From Parvibaculum sp. (GTDB lineage Bacteria; Pseudomonadota; Alphaproteobacteria; Parvibaculales; Parvibaculaceae): a stretch of DNA of 64,000 bases. Positions 27,807 through 36,299 of this stretch are shown piece by piece (positions within the stretch are counted from its first letter, which is position 1; each line of letters opens with the position of its first letter). The stretch lies in assembly GCF_030694575.1 (NCBI RefSeq), contig NZ_JAUYUS010000134.1, positions 1 to 64,000 on the forward strand, read 5' to 3'. A program made the position numbers and the translations under genes. The notes under the pieces were generated by a model. That model saw only the letters and a program-made list of their open reading frames with translations, was not told where the DNA came from and made no database searches.

Positions 27807-29666
27807 TCAGAGCCCATAGTACCAAGGCGCGAAGAAAGAATAAGCCAGCCAGAGCAAAATGACGAGAGGCGCGCCGGCGCGGACGAAATCGCGGAATTCG
27901 TAATGCCCCGGTCCCATAACCAGAAGGTTGGTCTGGTAGCCCATCGGCGTCGCGAAGGAACAGTTGGCGGCGAAGATGACGGCATAGACGAAGATCATCG
28001 GATCGATGCCGAGCTGGGTGGCCGTGCTGATGGCGATGGGCGTGAACAGCACGGCGGTGGCGTTGTTGGTCAGCACGTTGGTGGTGACGGCGATCGCGAA
28101 GAAGAAGGCCGAGAGGATGACCGGCACGCCGTAGCCGGAGAACATTGCGACAGATGTTTCCGCTATGGCGCGCGCGCCGCCCGTGGCTTCCAGCGCGGCG
28201 GCGACGCCGAGCATGGCGCCGACCATGAGAAAGATGCGCCGGTCGATGGCGCGGGCGGCCTGGCGGACGTTGAGGACGCCCGCCGCGATGATGGCGGCGG
28301 CGGCGCCGACGGCGGCGATTTCGATGGGGACGAGGCCGCTGAGCACGAAAGCGACCATGATACCGAAGATCGCGAGGGCGCGGCGTGCGAGCTTCGGGTC
28401 CGGCAGTTCGGTCGCCGACCATTCGAGGAGCAGCACGTCGCGGTTGTGGCGGAGGTCCTGCACCTGCGGACCCTTGCCGAGAATGAGGAGGACGTCGCCC
28501 GCCTCGAGGCGGATGTCGTTGAGCAGGGTGCGGATCATGCGGCTGCGGCGCTGGATGCCGAGCACGATGCAACCCGTTTGGTGGCGGAAGGCGATCTGTT
28601 CGATGGTCTGGCCGATCATGCGCGAGCCTGGCGCCACGACCGTTTCGGCGAGGATGAGTTCGCCGCCGGGTTTGGCGGGGCCATCGCTCGCCTCGAGGCC
28701 GGCCGAGAAACGTTCCTCGAGCATGCCTTCGAAAATGCGCGAGCCCGACTTCAGGGCGTCGGTGAGGGTCTGGCGCGTGGCGGCGACGATGACGACGTCG
28801 CCGGGCATGAGGGTCACGTCCTCGAAGGGCGGCAGGATCGGATGTTCGCCGCGCTGGATCATGCGGACCGTCATGTCGCGCAGCGGCGGAAAGAGACCGG
28901 CGATGGAGCTCACGCCGACAAGGGGATGGGCGGAGGTGACTTCGAGCTGGGCGATGTATTGCTTGCCGTTGCCGGCTTCCGGTCCGGACAGATCGACGGC
29001 GGCGCCACGGTCGGGAACAAGGTGCGGCACGACGAACGTGGCGTAGAGGAAGCCGATCGAGGCGAGAAAAATGCCGGGTACCACGAAGTCGAAGATGCCG
29101 ATGGGCGGCAGATGCGAGGTCATGACCACGCCGGCCGCCAGCAGGTTGGTGGATGAGCCGATGAGCGTCGTCATGCCGCCGAGGATCGACACGTAGCTCA
29201 GCGTCATCATGACCTTCGGCGCGCGCTGGCCGAAGCGGCCGGCGAGCGTGGCGAGGACGGGAATGAACATCACGGCGACGGGCGTGTTGTTCAGGAAGGC
29301 GCTGATGACGGCGACCAGCAGGAAGGTGAAGAAGATGGTGAGGCCGGGCCGGGTGGAGCCGAGATCCGCGACGCGGCGGGCGGCGCCGTCGAGGGCGCCG
29401 GTCTGGAACATGCCCTGGCCGACGACGAGAAGCGCGAGGACGGCGATCAGCGCCGGGTTTGCGAAGCCCGCGAGGAGCGTGGTCGAACTGAGGAGGTTCT
29501 GGCCATCCGGGCCGACGACGGGAAACAGATAGAAGAAGAGGAGAAGAACGACGAGAATCGCGAGAGCCGATACCTCAAGCGAAAGACGCTCGATGCTGAA
29601 CAGCATGACCGCGACCACGATCAGGCCATAGGTCACCCACATCTGCCAGGCAAAAGCAATTTCCAT
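27807..29666 (-). CDS. SLC13-family anion permease with two TrkA-C domains
   Basis: A 619-residue permease. Two SLC13-type repeats are visible: FLNNTPVAVMFIPV with LIGSSTNLL in the first, and NVLTNNATAVLFTPI with FATPMGYQTNLLVMGPG in the second. Between them are two cytosolic TrkA-C domains (near LEVTSAHPLVG and ILAETVVAPGSR). Family members move dicarboxylates, sulfate or other anions with Na+ or H+. The substrate cannot be read here. The ATG at 29666 is preferred to one at 29696, which would add ten residues before the first membrane segment. Confidence 0.85.
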   Translation of the reverse strand: MEIAFAWQMWVTYGLIVVAVMLFSIERLSLEVSALAILVVLLLFFYLFPVVGPDGQNLLSSTTLLAGFANPALIAVLALLVVGQGMFQTGALDGAARRVADLGSTRPGLTIFFTFLLVAVISAFLNNTPVAVMFIPVLATLAGRFGQRAPKVMMTLSYVSILGGMTTLIGSSTNLLAAGVVMTSHLPPIGIFDFVVPGIFLASIGFLYATFVVPHLVPDRGAAVDLSGPEAGNGKQYIAQLEVTSAHPLVGVSSIAGLFPPLRDMTVRMIQRGEHPILPPFEDVTLMPGDVVIVAATRQTLTDALKSGSRIFEGMLEERFSAGLEASDGPAKPGGELILAETVVAPGSRMIGQTIEQIAFRHQTGCIVLGIQRRSRMIRTLLNDIRLEAGDVLLILGKGPQVQDLRHNRDVLLLEWSATELPDPKLARRALAIFGIMVAFVLSGLVPIEIAAVGAAAAIIAAGVLNVRQAARAIDRRIFLMVGAMLGVAAALEATGGARAIAETSVAMFSGYGVPVILSAFFFAIAVTTNVLTNNATAVLFTPIAISTATQLGIDPMIFVYAVIFAANCSFATPMGYQTNLLVMGPGHYEFRDFVRAGAPLVILLWLAYSFFAPWYYGL

Positions 29667-29764
29667 GCGCGCATCTTGTTCGGTAGCGCATGGCACGACA
29701 AGTCGGCGATGCGCCCGGTGATTGAGGGAGTGGATCAGCAGGCGTTACGCGAGGTGGCCTCGGT

Positions 29765-30244
29765 TCAGACGGAACGGCGGACGAAGACAGTACCGCAAAG
29801 ATAGTCGTGGAGACAGCGGCGACGTTCGTTGAAAAACGGTACGAGCAGAACGAGAACCGTGCCGACGGCGACGGTCACGTAAAAGAGGACGGTCTGAAGC
29901 GCCGCCTGGAGATAGCCGGGCCTGCGCCCGTTCCAGGCGCGAAGCTCGATGCCCTGCCAGCGCATGCCCGGCGTCGCCGAGTGCCGGCCGCCCAGGGTGA
30001 GCGTGAAATAGGCAAGGGCGATGAGGGGGGTGAGCGCGGCGCCCGGCCAGAGCAGGCCAAATGTCAGGATACCGAGGACGCCAAAAACGACCGACGCCAG
30101 CACGAGCAGGACGCAAAGGACGGCCAGATCGGCGAGAAAAGCGAGGCAGCGGGCCATGACGATGCCGTCGAAGGCGCCCGCGGGCCACTGGACGCTTTCC
30201 GAAGCGGAAAGGCCAGTTGGGGCTACATGATTGCTTTCGCTCAT
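29765..30244 (-). CDS. RDD-family membrane protein
   Basis: A 159-residue protein of three or four membrane segments, RDD family: GAFDGIVMARCLAFLADLAV at the start of the domain, and TPGMRWQGIELRAWNGRRPG near the middle. The function is unknown; some RDD proteins act as Na+/H+ exchangers or ion channels. Confidence 0.75.
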   Translation of the reverse strand: MSESNHVAPTGLSASESVQWPAGAFDGIVMARCLAFLADLAVLCVLLVLASVVFGVLGILTFGLLWPGAALTPLIALAYFTLTLGGRHSATPGMRWQGIELRAWNGRRPGYLQAALQTVLFYVTVAVGTVLVLLVPFFNERRRCLHDYLCGTVFVRRSV

Positions 30245-30322
30245 CTTTTTCCCGTCGATGTAAAACCGGTCTGTTTCACATAAGGGGAGAAAATGGGGAA
30301 GGCAAGTGCGGTTTCGACCGGA

Positions 30323-31222
30323 TCAGGGGCTGAATCCGGGGGGCGTGACCGAGGCTTCGCGGAGGAGAACGATGGACAGGCGCCGATTGGCGGCCATGTA
30401 GGGGTCTTCGGGGAAGAGCGGCTCGGAATCCGCCTTGCCGACGACCTGGTAGATGCGGTCGTTGGAAAGACCCGCCTTGGTGAGGATGCGGCGCGCGGCA
30501 TTGGCGCGGTCGGCGGTGAGCTCCCAATTGGAATAGCCAGGCCGCCCTTCGACCGGGTTCGCGTCCGTGTGACCCGAGATGCTGACGCGGTTCGGCAGCT
30601 TGATGAGGATTTTCGAGACCTCGTCGATCAACTGGCGGGTTCGCTCGTAGGGTTCGGCATTGCCGGCGGGGAACATGGAGCGGCCATCCTGATCGACGAT
30701 CTGGATACGGAGGCCTTCCGGCGTCTCGTCGACGATGACGCTGCGCGAAAGCTCGGCGAGATCGGGGTTCTCGCGCATCGCCTGACGGATGCTCTCGGCG
30801 GCGGCGCGGAAATTCCGTTCGTCGCGGGCGGACTTTTCCTGCAGGAGTTTGTCCATTTGCGCGGCGGCGGCTTTTTCTTCCGCCGTCTCGGGGCTTTTCG
30901 GCTGGGCGGGCGTCGATATGGTCATGACGACCTGCGGCTTGGTGCCCGCCATGCGCGAGCCTTCCTCGTCGAAGGCGGTGCCGCCCATGATGCCGCCCGC
31001 GCCACTTGTGGAACGGCTGACGTTGGACGGCGCGAAATAATCGGCGAGGCCCTGTTTCTGCTCCGGCGTCGTCATGCTGATGAGCCACATCAGCAGAAAG
31101 AACGCCATCATGGCGGTCACGAAATCGGCATAGGCGATCTTCCACGCGCCGCCGTGATGGCCGTGGACGACCTTCTTGACCTTCTTGAGGATGATCGGCT
31201 GCTGGTTGTTCGGCGCGGCCAT
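30323..31222 (-). CDS. motB: Flagellar motor stator protein MotB
   Basis: The peptidoglycan-anchoring stator subunit. It has one membrane segment with the proton-carrying Asp33 in AYADFVTAMMAFFLLMWL and a C-terminal OmpA-like domain (SISGHTDANPV, then ELTADRANAARRILTKAGL). The product is 299 residues from the ATG at 31222; a TTG at 31231 is an alternative. It follows motA by 19 bp. No other flagellar genes are in this window, so the stator genes stand alone here. Confidence 0.93.
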   Translation of the reverse strand: MAAPNNQQPIILKKVKKVVHGHHGGAWKIAYADFVTAMMAFFLLMWLISMTTPEQKQGLADYFAPSNVSRSTSGAGGIMGGTAFDEEGSRMAGTKPQVVMTISTPAQPKSPETAEEKAAAAQMDKLLQEKSARDERNFRAAAESIRQAMRENPDLAELSRSVIVDETPEGLRIQIVDQDGRSMFPAGNAEPYERTRQLIDEVSKILIKLPNRVSISGHTDANPVEGRPGYSNWELTADRANAARRILTKAGLSNDRIYQVVGKADSEPLFPEDPYMAANRRLSIVLLREASVTPPGFSP

Positions 31223-31241
31223 GCTGTTCAATCCCTATCCG

Positions 31242-32105
31242 TCAAGCGGCAGGCTGCAGGGCGGCGGTGGACTGTTCCACTTCGATGAAGGTGGGACGGA
31301 CTTCCGACATCAGCGCCTTGCGCGCGAATTCGATGGAGACGGCGGGCGCGTAACCCGCCATGTGGGCGAGAAGGCCCGCCTTCATCGAGAGATAATATTT
31401 CGACTCCGCTTCGTAGGTGTTGCGGAGCGACTGCGCCATCGGACCGAAGAAGCCGTAGGCGACGAAGACGCCGAGGAAGGTGCCGACAAGAGCGCCGCCG
31501 ATGAGGCCGCCGAGAATAGCGGGCGGCTGATCGATGGAGCCCATGGTCTTGATGACGCCGAGCACGGCGGCGACGATGCCGAGAGCGGGCGTGCCGTCGG
31601 CAAGCGCCTGCATGGCGCTGACGATGCGCTCGCGCTCCTGATGATGGGTTTCGAGTTCTTCGTCCATCAGCGATTCGAGTTCGTGCGCGTTCTCGGTGCC
31701 GAGGGTGATCATGCGCAGGTAGTCGCACATGAATTCGATTGCGTGGTGATCGGCTGAGAATTTGGGAAACTGCGCGAAGATGGTGCTCTCGCCGGGATTT
31801 TCGACATGCGCTTCGAGCGCGAGGTTGCCCTTGCTCTTGGCGAGCTTGAAGAGGGTGTATTGCAGGCCGAGCAATTCCAGGAAGGCGGCCTTGTCGTAAC
31901 GCGGACCTTTGAACAGGGTTCCGAGAATGCCGCCAACCGCCTTCAGCACCGAGGGGGGATTGGCGATGCAGAACGCGCCGAAAGCCGCGCCGAGAATGAT
32001 GACGGCTTCGAAGGGCTGCCAAAGCACTTCAAGGTGGCCGCCCATTGCAGCGTAACCACCGAACACGCTCAGCAATACCAGTCCGATGCCAACAATGAGC
32101 CGCAT
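31242..32105 (-). CDS. motA: Flagellar motor stator protein MotA
   Basis: A 287-residue protein with four membrane segments: MRLIVGIGLVLLSVFGGYAA, GAAFGAFCIA, ADGTPALGIVAAVLGVIKTM, and GALVGTFLGVFVAYGFFGP. The cytosolic loop with the charged residues that contact FliG is between segments two and three. It forms a 5:2 channel with MotB. Confidence 0.94.
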   Translation of the reverse strand: MRLIVGIGLVLLSVFGGYAAMGGHLEVLWQPFEAVIILGAAFGAFCIANPPSVLKAVGGILGTLFKGPRYDKAAFLELLGLQYTLFKLAKSKGNLALEAHVENPGESTIFAQFPKFSADHHAIEFMCDYLRMITLGTENAHELESLMDEELETHHQERERIVSAMQALADGTPALGIVAAVLGVIKTMGSIDQPPAILGGLIGGALVGTFLGVFVAYGFFGPMAQSLRNTYEAESKYYLSMKAGLLAHMAGYAPAVSIEFARKALMSEVRPTFIEVEQSTAALQPAA

Positions 32106-32408
32106 ATGCCCGAGTACTCTCTTTGTAGGTATATTCCCGCAGCAACAGCCGCGTAGCAGGCCCGCCCCGCCTCGTGCTCCATTCTTGCGGCGCGCGTCTT
32201 AACAGCGGGTTTAACCAAACGCCGGAATGGCGCGCTTCCCGGCGGTTTTGCGTGAAAACCGATGGGTTTGCGGGGATGCGAGGTTGCGCCGCCACGACCG
32301 GCTGGCTTAAACCGGCACTCTGGACGTTAACGACCCGTTGACGACAGATGACCGGCGGCGGGGGCCGGAAGACGACGGAACCCTCATCCCGATGGAGCGA
32401 AGCGTTCG
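32106..32408. other. Intergenic region between motA and the flavin reductase gene
   Basis: It carries the divergent starts of motA and the flavin reductase gene. A TTAA-N8-TTAA pair lies at 32200-32215, one base wider than the CtrA box TTAA-N7-TTAA. I see no gene and no clear -35/-10 pair here. Confidence 0.5.
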
Positions 32409-32927
32409 ATGACGACAGGCGAAAAGACGGTGGAGACCGGTGGCGAGCACGACGTGCGCAAGTTTCGCAACGCGCTCGGCTGGTTCACGACCGGCGTCGC
32501 CGTCATCACGACGCGGGTGGGCGGCGAGGCGCCGATCGGCATCACGGTCAATTCCTTCTCGTCGGTTTCGCTCGATCCGCCACTGGTGCTCTGGTGCCTC
32601 GACAAGAAGTCCGACACGCTCGATGTGTTCGAGAGGGCGACGCATTTCACGGTCAACGTGTTGCGCGAGGAACATCAGGACGTGTCGTCCCGGCTGGCCC
32701 GGAAAGGCGACCACAGCCTTGCCGGAATGGACGTGAGGGAAGGGGAGAGCGGATGCCCGGCGCTTGTCCAGGCGCTTGCCCATTTCGAGTGCGAGGTCGA
32801 GGCGCGCCACGATGCGGGCGACCATGTCATCATGGTCGGGCGTGTGGTGAAGTTCGATTATGTCGAGGAAGGGCGGCCGCTGCTCTATCATCGCGGCGCC
32901 TATCAGATACTGCCGCCCGTCATCTGA
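32409..32927 (+). CDS. Flavin reductase family protein (FMN-binding, HpaC-like)
   Basis: A 172-residue NAD(P)H:flavin reductase. The split-barrel motifs are RNALGWFTTGVAVITTRVGG, ITVNSFSSVSLDPPLVLWCL and HFTVNVLREEHQDVSSRLA. Such proteins supply reduced flavin to two-component monooxygenases, but no monooxygenase is nearby. It is convergent with the MarR gene, only 7 bp apart. Confidence 0.87.
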   Translation: MTTGEKTVETGGEHDVRKFRNALGWFTTGVAVITTRVGGEAPIGITVNSFSSVSLDPPLVLWCLDKKSDTLDVFERATHFTVNVLREEHQDVSSRLARKGDHSLAGMDVREGESGCPALVQALAHFECEVEARHDAGDHVIMVGRVVKFDYVEEGRPLLYHRGAYQILPPVI

Positions 32928-32934
32928 CCGCGCG

Positions 32935-33444
32935 CTACCTGTCGCGACGGGGAGAGGTTCCGCCTTCGCGCGCGTCGAGCGCTTCCAGATTTTCGCGCAT
33001 CTTATCCATCGATCTCAGCATGGCGAGGTAGTCTTCCTCGGCGATGCCGTCGACGGCTGCCTGGTGAATGGCGGCGTAGTGATTGCGCGCGATATGCTTG
33101 TTGGCGTGCAGCAGCGGCGTCAGGTAGATGCATTTTGCGCGACCGTCGGTCGGGTGCGTGCGGCGTTCGACGAGGCCCAGCGCTTCCAGTTCGCCGACAT
33201 AGATGCCGATGGAGACCTTGTGAATGCTGAGGACGTGCGCAAGCTCCGTCTGGGTCTGGCCGTCCTCGTCGAGGAGCGCTATCACGATGCGGGTCTGGTT
33301 GCGCGTGAGTCCGGTGCGGCGGTCGTAGATCGTCGCGAGCATCGTACCCAGCTCGTTGATCGCCCTGACGAATCGCTCCGGCAGGAAAGGATCGTCGTCG
33401 TTCATTTCCGCGACATGCGCGGCACCGTTTTTATTTTGTGTCAT
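32935..33444 (-). CDS. MarR-family transcriptional regulator
   Basis: A 169-residue winged-helix regulator: TRNQTRIVIALLDEDGQTQT, then ELAHVLSIHKVSIGIYVGEL and RRTHPTDGRAKCIYLT with the beta-wing Arg/Asp. The C-terminal tail is basic. It is divergent from the ExbB gene across a 267-bp region that holds a perfect GTAAA-n5-TTTAC repeat at 33603-33617, a possible operator. The target gene is not known. Confidence 0.85.
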   Translation of the reverse strand: MTQNKNGAAHVAEMNDDDPFLPERFVRAINELGTMLATIYDRRTGLTRNQTRIVIALLDEDGQTQTELAHVLSIHKVSIGIYVGELEALGLVERRTHPTDGRAKCIYLTPLLHANKHIARNHYAAIHQAAVDGIAEEDYLAMLRSMDKMRENLEALDAREGGTSPRRDR

Positions 33445-33711
33445 GCCCCAGCCGACCTCTATTGAGTCACACGCGACGACAGAGATGCGTGCAGATTGAG
33501 GGTATCGGCGCCGCGACGCGACGCAAAAAATTCACGACGCCGGAAAAAATGATGCCTCCCCGGCAGCCGAACCGCTTGACGCGCGGGCGCGGCGGTGTTT
33601 TCGTAAAGAAAATTTACTAAAAAGACGCTTGCCGGTCCACCTGCAAAAAAGACCGTAAAAGTGCGACAAAAAAGCGTTGGGGTAGCGTAGCCGGTCGGGA
33701 GGACCAAGCTT

Positions 33712-34494
33712 ATGCCGGAACAAAATACCGTTGACGCGGCCAGCGAGGCCGCGAACGGCGCCGTAACCAATGGTGCCGCAGGCGGCGATGCGATGAATAA
33801 CGCAGCCGACATCATTGCCCAGTCGGGCGGGGGCGACACGTGGTATTCGCTGGGCTCGCTGCTCGACAAGGGCGGCCCGATCGTGGCGATCCTGCTGGTG
33901 CTGTCCATCATCTCGGCGGCGATCATCCTGCTCAAGATTTTCCAGTTCTGGTCGGCGGGGCTTTCCAAGCGGAGCTTCGTGGAGCCGGCGCTCGACAAGA
34001 TCGAAGCCGGCGATCTTGCCGGATCGCTCGATGTGCTGAAAAAACAGAAAACACCACTGGCACGCGCCATGGCGGCGGGCGTGCGCGCCAAGATGCGCGG
34101 CGACCTGCGCGACGAGGATGTGGCGTCCGAAATCGTCCGTGTCGGCACGATGGAAATCGGCGCGTTGCAGCGGTATCTCCGCTGGCTCGAAGTCATCGGC
34201 AATATTTCGCCGCTGCTCGGCCTGCTCGGCACCGTGATCGGCATGATCAACGCCTTCCAGAGCCTCGAGGAGGCGGGTACGCAAGTGGACCCGGCGCTGC
34301 TTTCGGGCGGCATCTGGGTGGCGCTTCTGACGACGGCCGTCGGTCTCATCGTCGCGCTGCCGGCCATCACCGCGCTCAACCTGCTCGAAGGCAAGATCGA
34401 CCAGGTGCGCCTGTCGATGCGCGATGCCTCGGCCCGTGTGATCGCGGCGCTGCATGCGCGGCAAGGACCCGTGCAGTCGAAGGCGGCACAGTAG
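33712..34494 (+). CDS. exbB: ExbB/TolQ-type proton channel protein
   Basis: A 260-residue MotA/TolQ/ExbB protein with three membrane segments (about 52-78, 165-185 and 195-220). The family core is GNISPLLGLLGTVIGMINAF and GGIWVALLTTAVGLIVALPA. The first 45 residues are a polar Ala/Asn/Gly-rich stretch. A ribosome binding site (GGGAGGA) precedes the ATG. It is the first gene of exbB-exbD-exbD-tonB-like, a set that usually powers outer-membrane receptors. Confidence 0.87.
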   Translation: MPEQNTVDAASEAANGAVTNGAAGGDAMNNAADIIAQSGGGDTWYSLGSLLDKGGPIVAILLVLSIISAAIILLKIFQFWSAGLSKRSFVEPALDKIEAGDLAGSLDVLKKQKTPLARAMAAGVRAKMRGDLRDEDVASEIVRVGTMEIGALQRYLRWLEVIGNISPLLGLLGTVIGMINAFQSLEEAGTQVDPALLSGGIWVALLTTAVGLIVALPAITALNLLEGKIDQVRLSMRDASARVIAALHARQGPVQSKAAQ

Positions 34495-34515
34495 CCTCGC
34501 AAGGGAGCCAAGCCC

Positions 34516-34923
34516 ATGTTCGAGGAACCCGTCCGACGCAGAGGGATGGCCAGTCTGACGCCGCTTATCGACGTGGTGTTCCTGCTGCTCATCTTTTTCA
34601 TGCTGACGACATCGTTCATGCAGACGCAATCGCTGTCGGTGGTGACGCCGGCACCGAGCGCGGACGAACTGCCGACGGATGCGCGCGTCGTCGAAATATG
34701 GCTGATGGGCGATGGCACGCTGAGGCTTGACGGCAAGCCCGTGGAGCGGACGGCGCTGACGGCGTCTCTCCGCGAAGCCATCGGCGAGCGCAAGGACATG
34801 ACCGTGACGATCCTCGCGGAAAAGGGGTCGCGCACGCAGGCGCTGGTGGCGGCTGTCGAGGCGGCGCGGCAATCCGGTGCGAAGGCGGTCGGTACGGCGC
34901 GGGTGGAGAAAATCAAGCCATGA
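34516..34923 (+). CDS. exbD: ExbD/TolR-type protein, first copy
   Basis: A 135-residue protein with one membrane segment and a periplasmic domain. The proton-carrying Asp19 is intact in TPLIDVVFLLLIFFMLTT. It differs from the second copy, encoded by the next gene, at this position. It lies 21 bp after exbB and overlaps the next gene by 4 bp. Confidence 0.88.
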   Translation: MFEEPVRRRGMASLTPLIDVVFLLLIFFMLTTSFMQTQSLSVVTPAPSADELPTDARVVEIWLMGDGTLRLDGKPVERTALTASLREAIGERKDMTVTILAEKGSRTQALVAAVEAARQSGAKAVGTARVEKIKP

Positions 34924-35324
34924 TCGAATTCGACCAGGATCCGCCCCGGCGGCAATTCGAGACGCTGATTCCGCTCATCAACGTGGTGTTCCTGCTGCTG
35001 ATCTTCTTTCTGCTGGCAGGCACCATGTCGCCGCCGGACCCCGTTGCGGTTTCGCTGCCGCAGGGCGAGCTCAACGACCGCGAGCGCGACCTGCCAGCGA
35101 CGCTCGTCATGGAGGCGGACGGATTCGTATGGCTCGGCGACCGGGTGATGGATGCGAAGATTTCGGGGCACATGGTCGAAAAATATCTGAAAGAGCAGGG
35201 GACAAAGCGCGTCGCCATCAAAGCGGACCAGGATGCGCCCGCAGAGGCTCTGCTTCTCCTGATGGAGGGGCTGCGCGAAGCCGGCGTGGAGCAGGTGACG
35301 ATCCTGACGGAGCGCGGGCGATGA
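34920..35324 (+). CDS. ExbD/TolR-type protein, second copy with Asn in place of the conserved Asp
   Basis: A 134-residue ExbD-like protein. Its membrane segment reads LIPLINVVFLLLIFFLLAG, so the residue equivalent to ExbD Asp25 of E. coli is Asn21 (codon AAC at 34980-34982). That Asp is essential for proton use in known ExbD/TolR proteins. The periplasmic domain is intact-looking. It may be a structural partner of the first copy rather than a second proton site. It overlaps its neighbours by 4 bp on each side. Confidence 0.85.
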   Translation: MIEFDQDPPRRQFETLIPLINVVFLLLIFFLLAGTMSPPDPVAVSLPQGELNDRERDLPATLVMEADGFVWLGDRVMDAKISGHMVEKYLKEQGTKRVAIKADQDAPAEALLLLMEGLREAGVEQVTILTERGR

Positions 35325-36175
35325 CGATGACGGCGACCATGCCACGGAGGGCGGGGGCCGAGATGGAAGGGCGCGAATTCAAGCTGCGCAACTTCCTGAT
35401 CGCATCCGTGCTGCTGCATTCATTGCTCTTTCTGTCGCTGCTGCTGACCTTTGGCGGGATATTCGGCGGACCGGGACCGGGCGGCGGCGAGGCCGTGACG
35501 TTCCAGCTCGCCGCGGGATCGGCAAACGATCGCTATGCGGCGCCGCCCGAACCCGTGCAGAAGCCGGAGCCGCCAAAGCCCGAACCGGTGAAGCCGCCGG
35601 AGCCGAAGAAGGAAACGGTGGTCCGCAAGGACGCCAAGCCGATACCGCCGCCCGAAGTGATACCGGAGCCGGCGCCTGACGCGTCGCAGCCCGCGGCAAA
35701 TGCCGGCGGCGGCATACCGAGCGGCACGAGCAGCGGCGCGGGAGGCGACGCGGCGGAGACCATTCTCAACAAGAAAGGCGACTCGCTGAACGCCGGACAA
35801 ATCCGCACGCAGATGGTGGGCAAGACGTTTCATCTGGAGATGGGGCGGATCGAGATGGAGGGCGGCAACCGGCTCATCAACACGATCATCAAACTGCATC
35901 CGAACGGCACGACGGATATCGAGCTGATCCAGTATTTCTTCCAGACCTATCACCGTGCCAGTTCGTCCACGCGAAGCCGGCGCGGCGACGGCACCTGGTG
36001 GATCGAGGGCAACCGCTGGTGCCACAGGTCGGAGGAAATCCAGTACAACACGCGCGACTGCTACGACATGACGAAGGAAGGCAATGTCGTGCGGCTCTAT
36101 TACGGGCCCTGCACGGCGGAATCCTCGCAGCTCTGCAAGACGGGCCGTATCGCCGCCGAAGGCGAGATCCGCTAG
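35321..36175 (+). CDS. TonB-like protein with an unusual four-cysteine C-terminal domain
   Basis: A 284-residue protein. One membrane segment (about 24-46) carries the TonB-type Ser-x3-His pair (Ser29, His33). A Pro/Glu/Lys-rich periplasmic linker occupies about 74-120 (PPEPVQKPEPPKPEPVKPPE). The C-terminal half (about 145-284) has no recognisable TonB_C sequence. It contains Cys234, Cys247, Cys264 and Cys272, with WWIEGNRWC and RDCYDMTKEGN around the first two. The start overlaps the second exbD by 4 bp. I call it TonB-like from topology and context; the receptor or target is unknown. Confidence 0.75.
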   Translation: MTMTATMPRRAGAEMEGREFKLRNFLIASVLLHSLLFLSLLLTFGGIFGGPGPGGGEAVTFQLAAGSANDRYAAPPEPVQKPEPPKPEPVKPPEPKKETVVRKDAKPIPPPEVIPEPAPDASQPAANAGGGIPSGTSSGAGGDAAETILNKKGDSLNAGQIRTQMVGKTFHLEMGRIEMEGGNRLINTIIKLHPNGTTDIELIQYFFQTYHRASSSTRSRRGDGTWWIEGNRWCHRSEEIQYNTRDCYDMTKEGNVVRLYYGPCTAESSQLCKTGRIAAEGEIR

Positions 36176-36208
36176 GTATTTCCCGACGTCCCTTCCGAAC
36201 CGTTTCGA

Positions 36209-36241
36209 CGGCGCCGCGTTTACAGCGTGGCGCCGCTTCTT
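36209..36241 (+). terminator. Probable terminator after the tonB-like gene
   Basis: CGGCGCCGCG (36209-36218) pairs with CGTGGCGCCG (36226-36235), with one imperfect pair and a seven-base loop. A short T-rich tract (cttcttt) follows. Confidence 0.5.
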
Positions 36242-36299
36242 TGCGCTTTGGCGGCCAAGCCTGTTAGATAGGCCAAACGACAAGCGCGAGGAGGCAAGC

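Noticed and set aside
27186..29156. A 656-codon plus-strand frame opposite the SLC13 gene
   Set aside because: It is the antisense shadow of the SLC13 permease, whose membrane segments and motifs are clear.
32200..32215. CtrA box upstream of motA
   Set aside because: The two TTAA half-sites are 8 bp apart rather than the 7 bp of the CtrA consensus, so I only note it.
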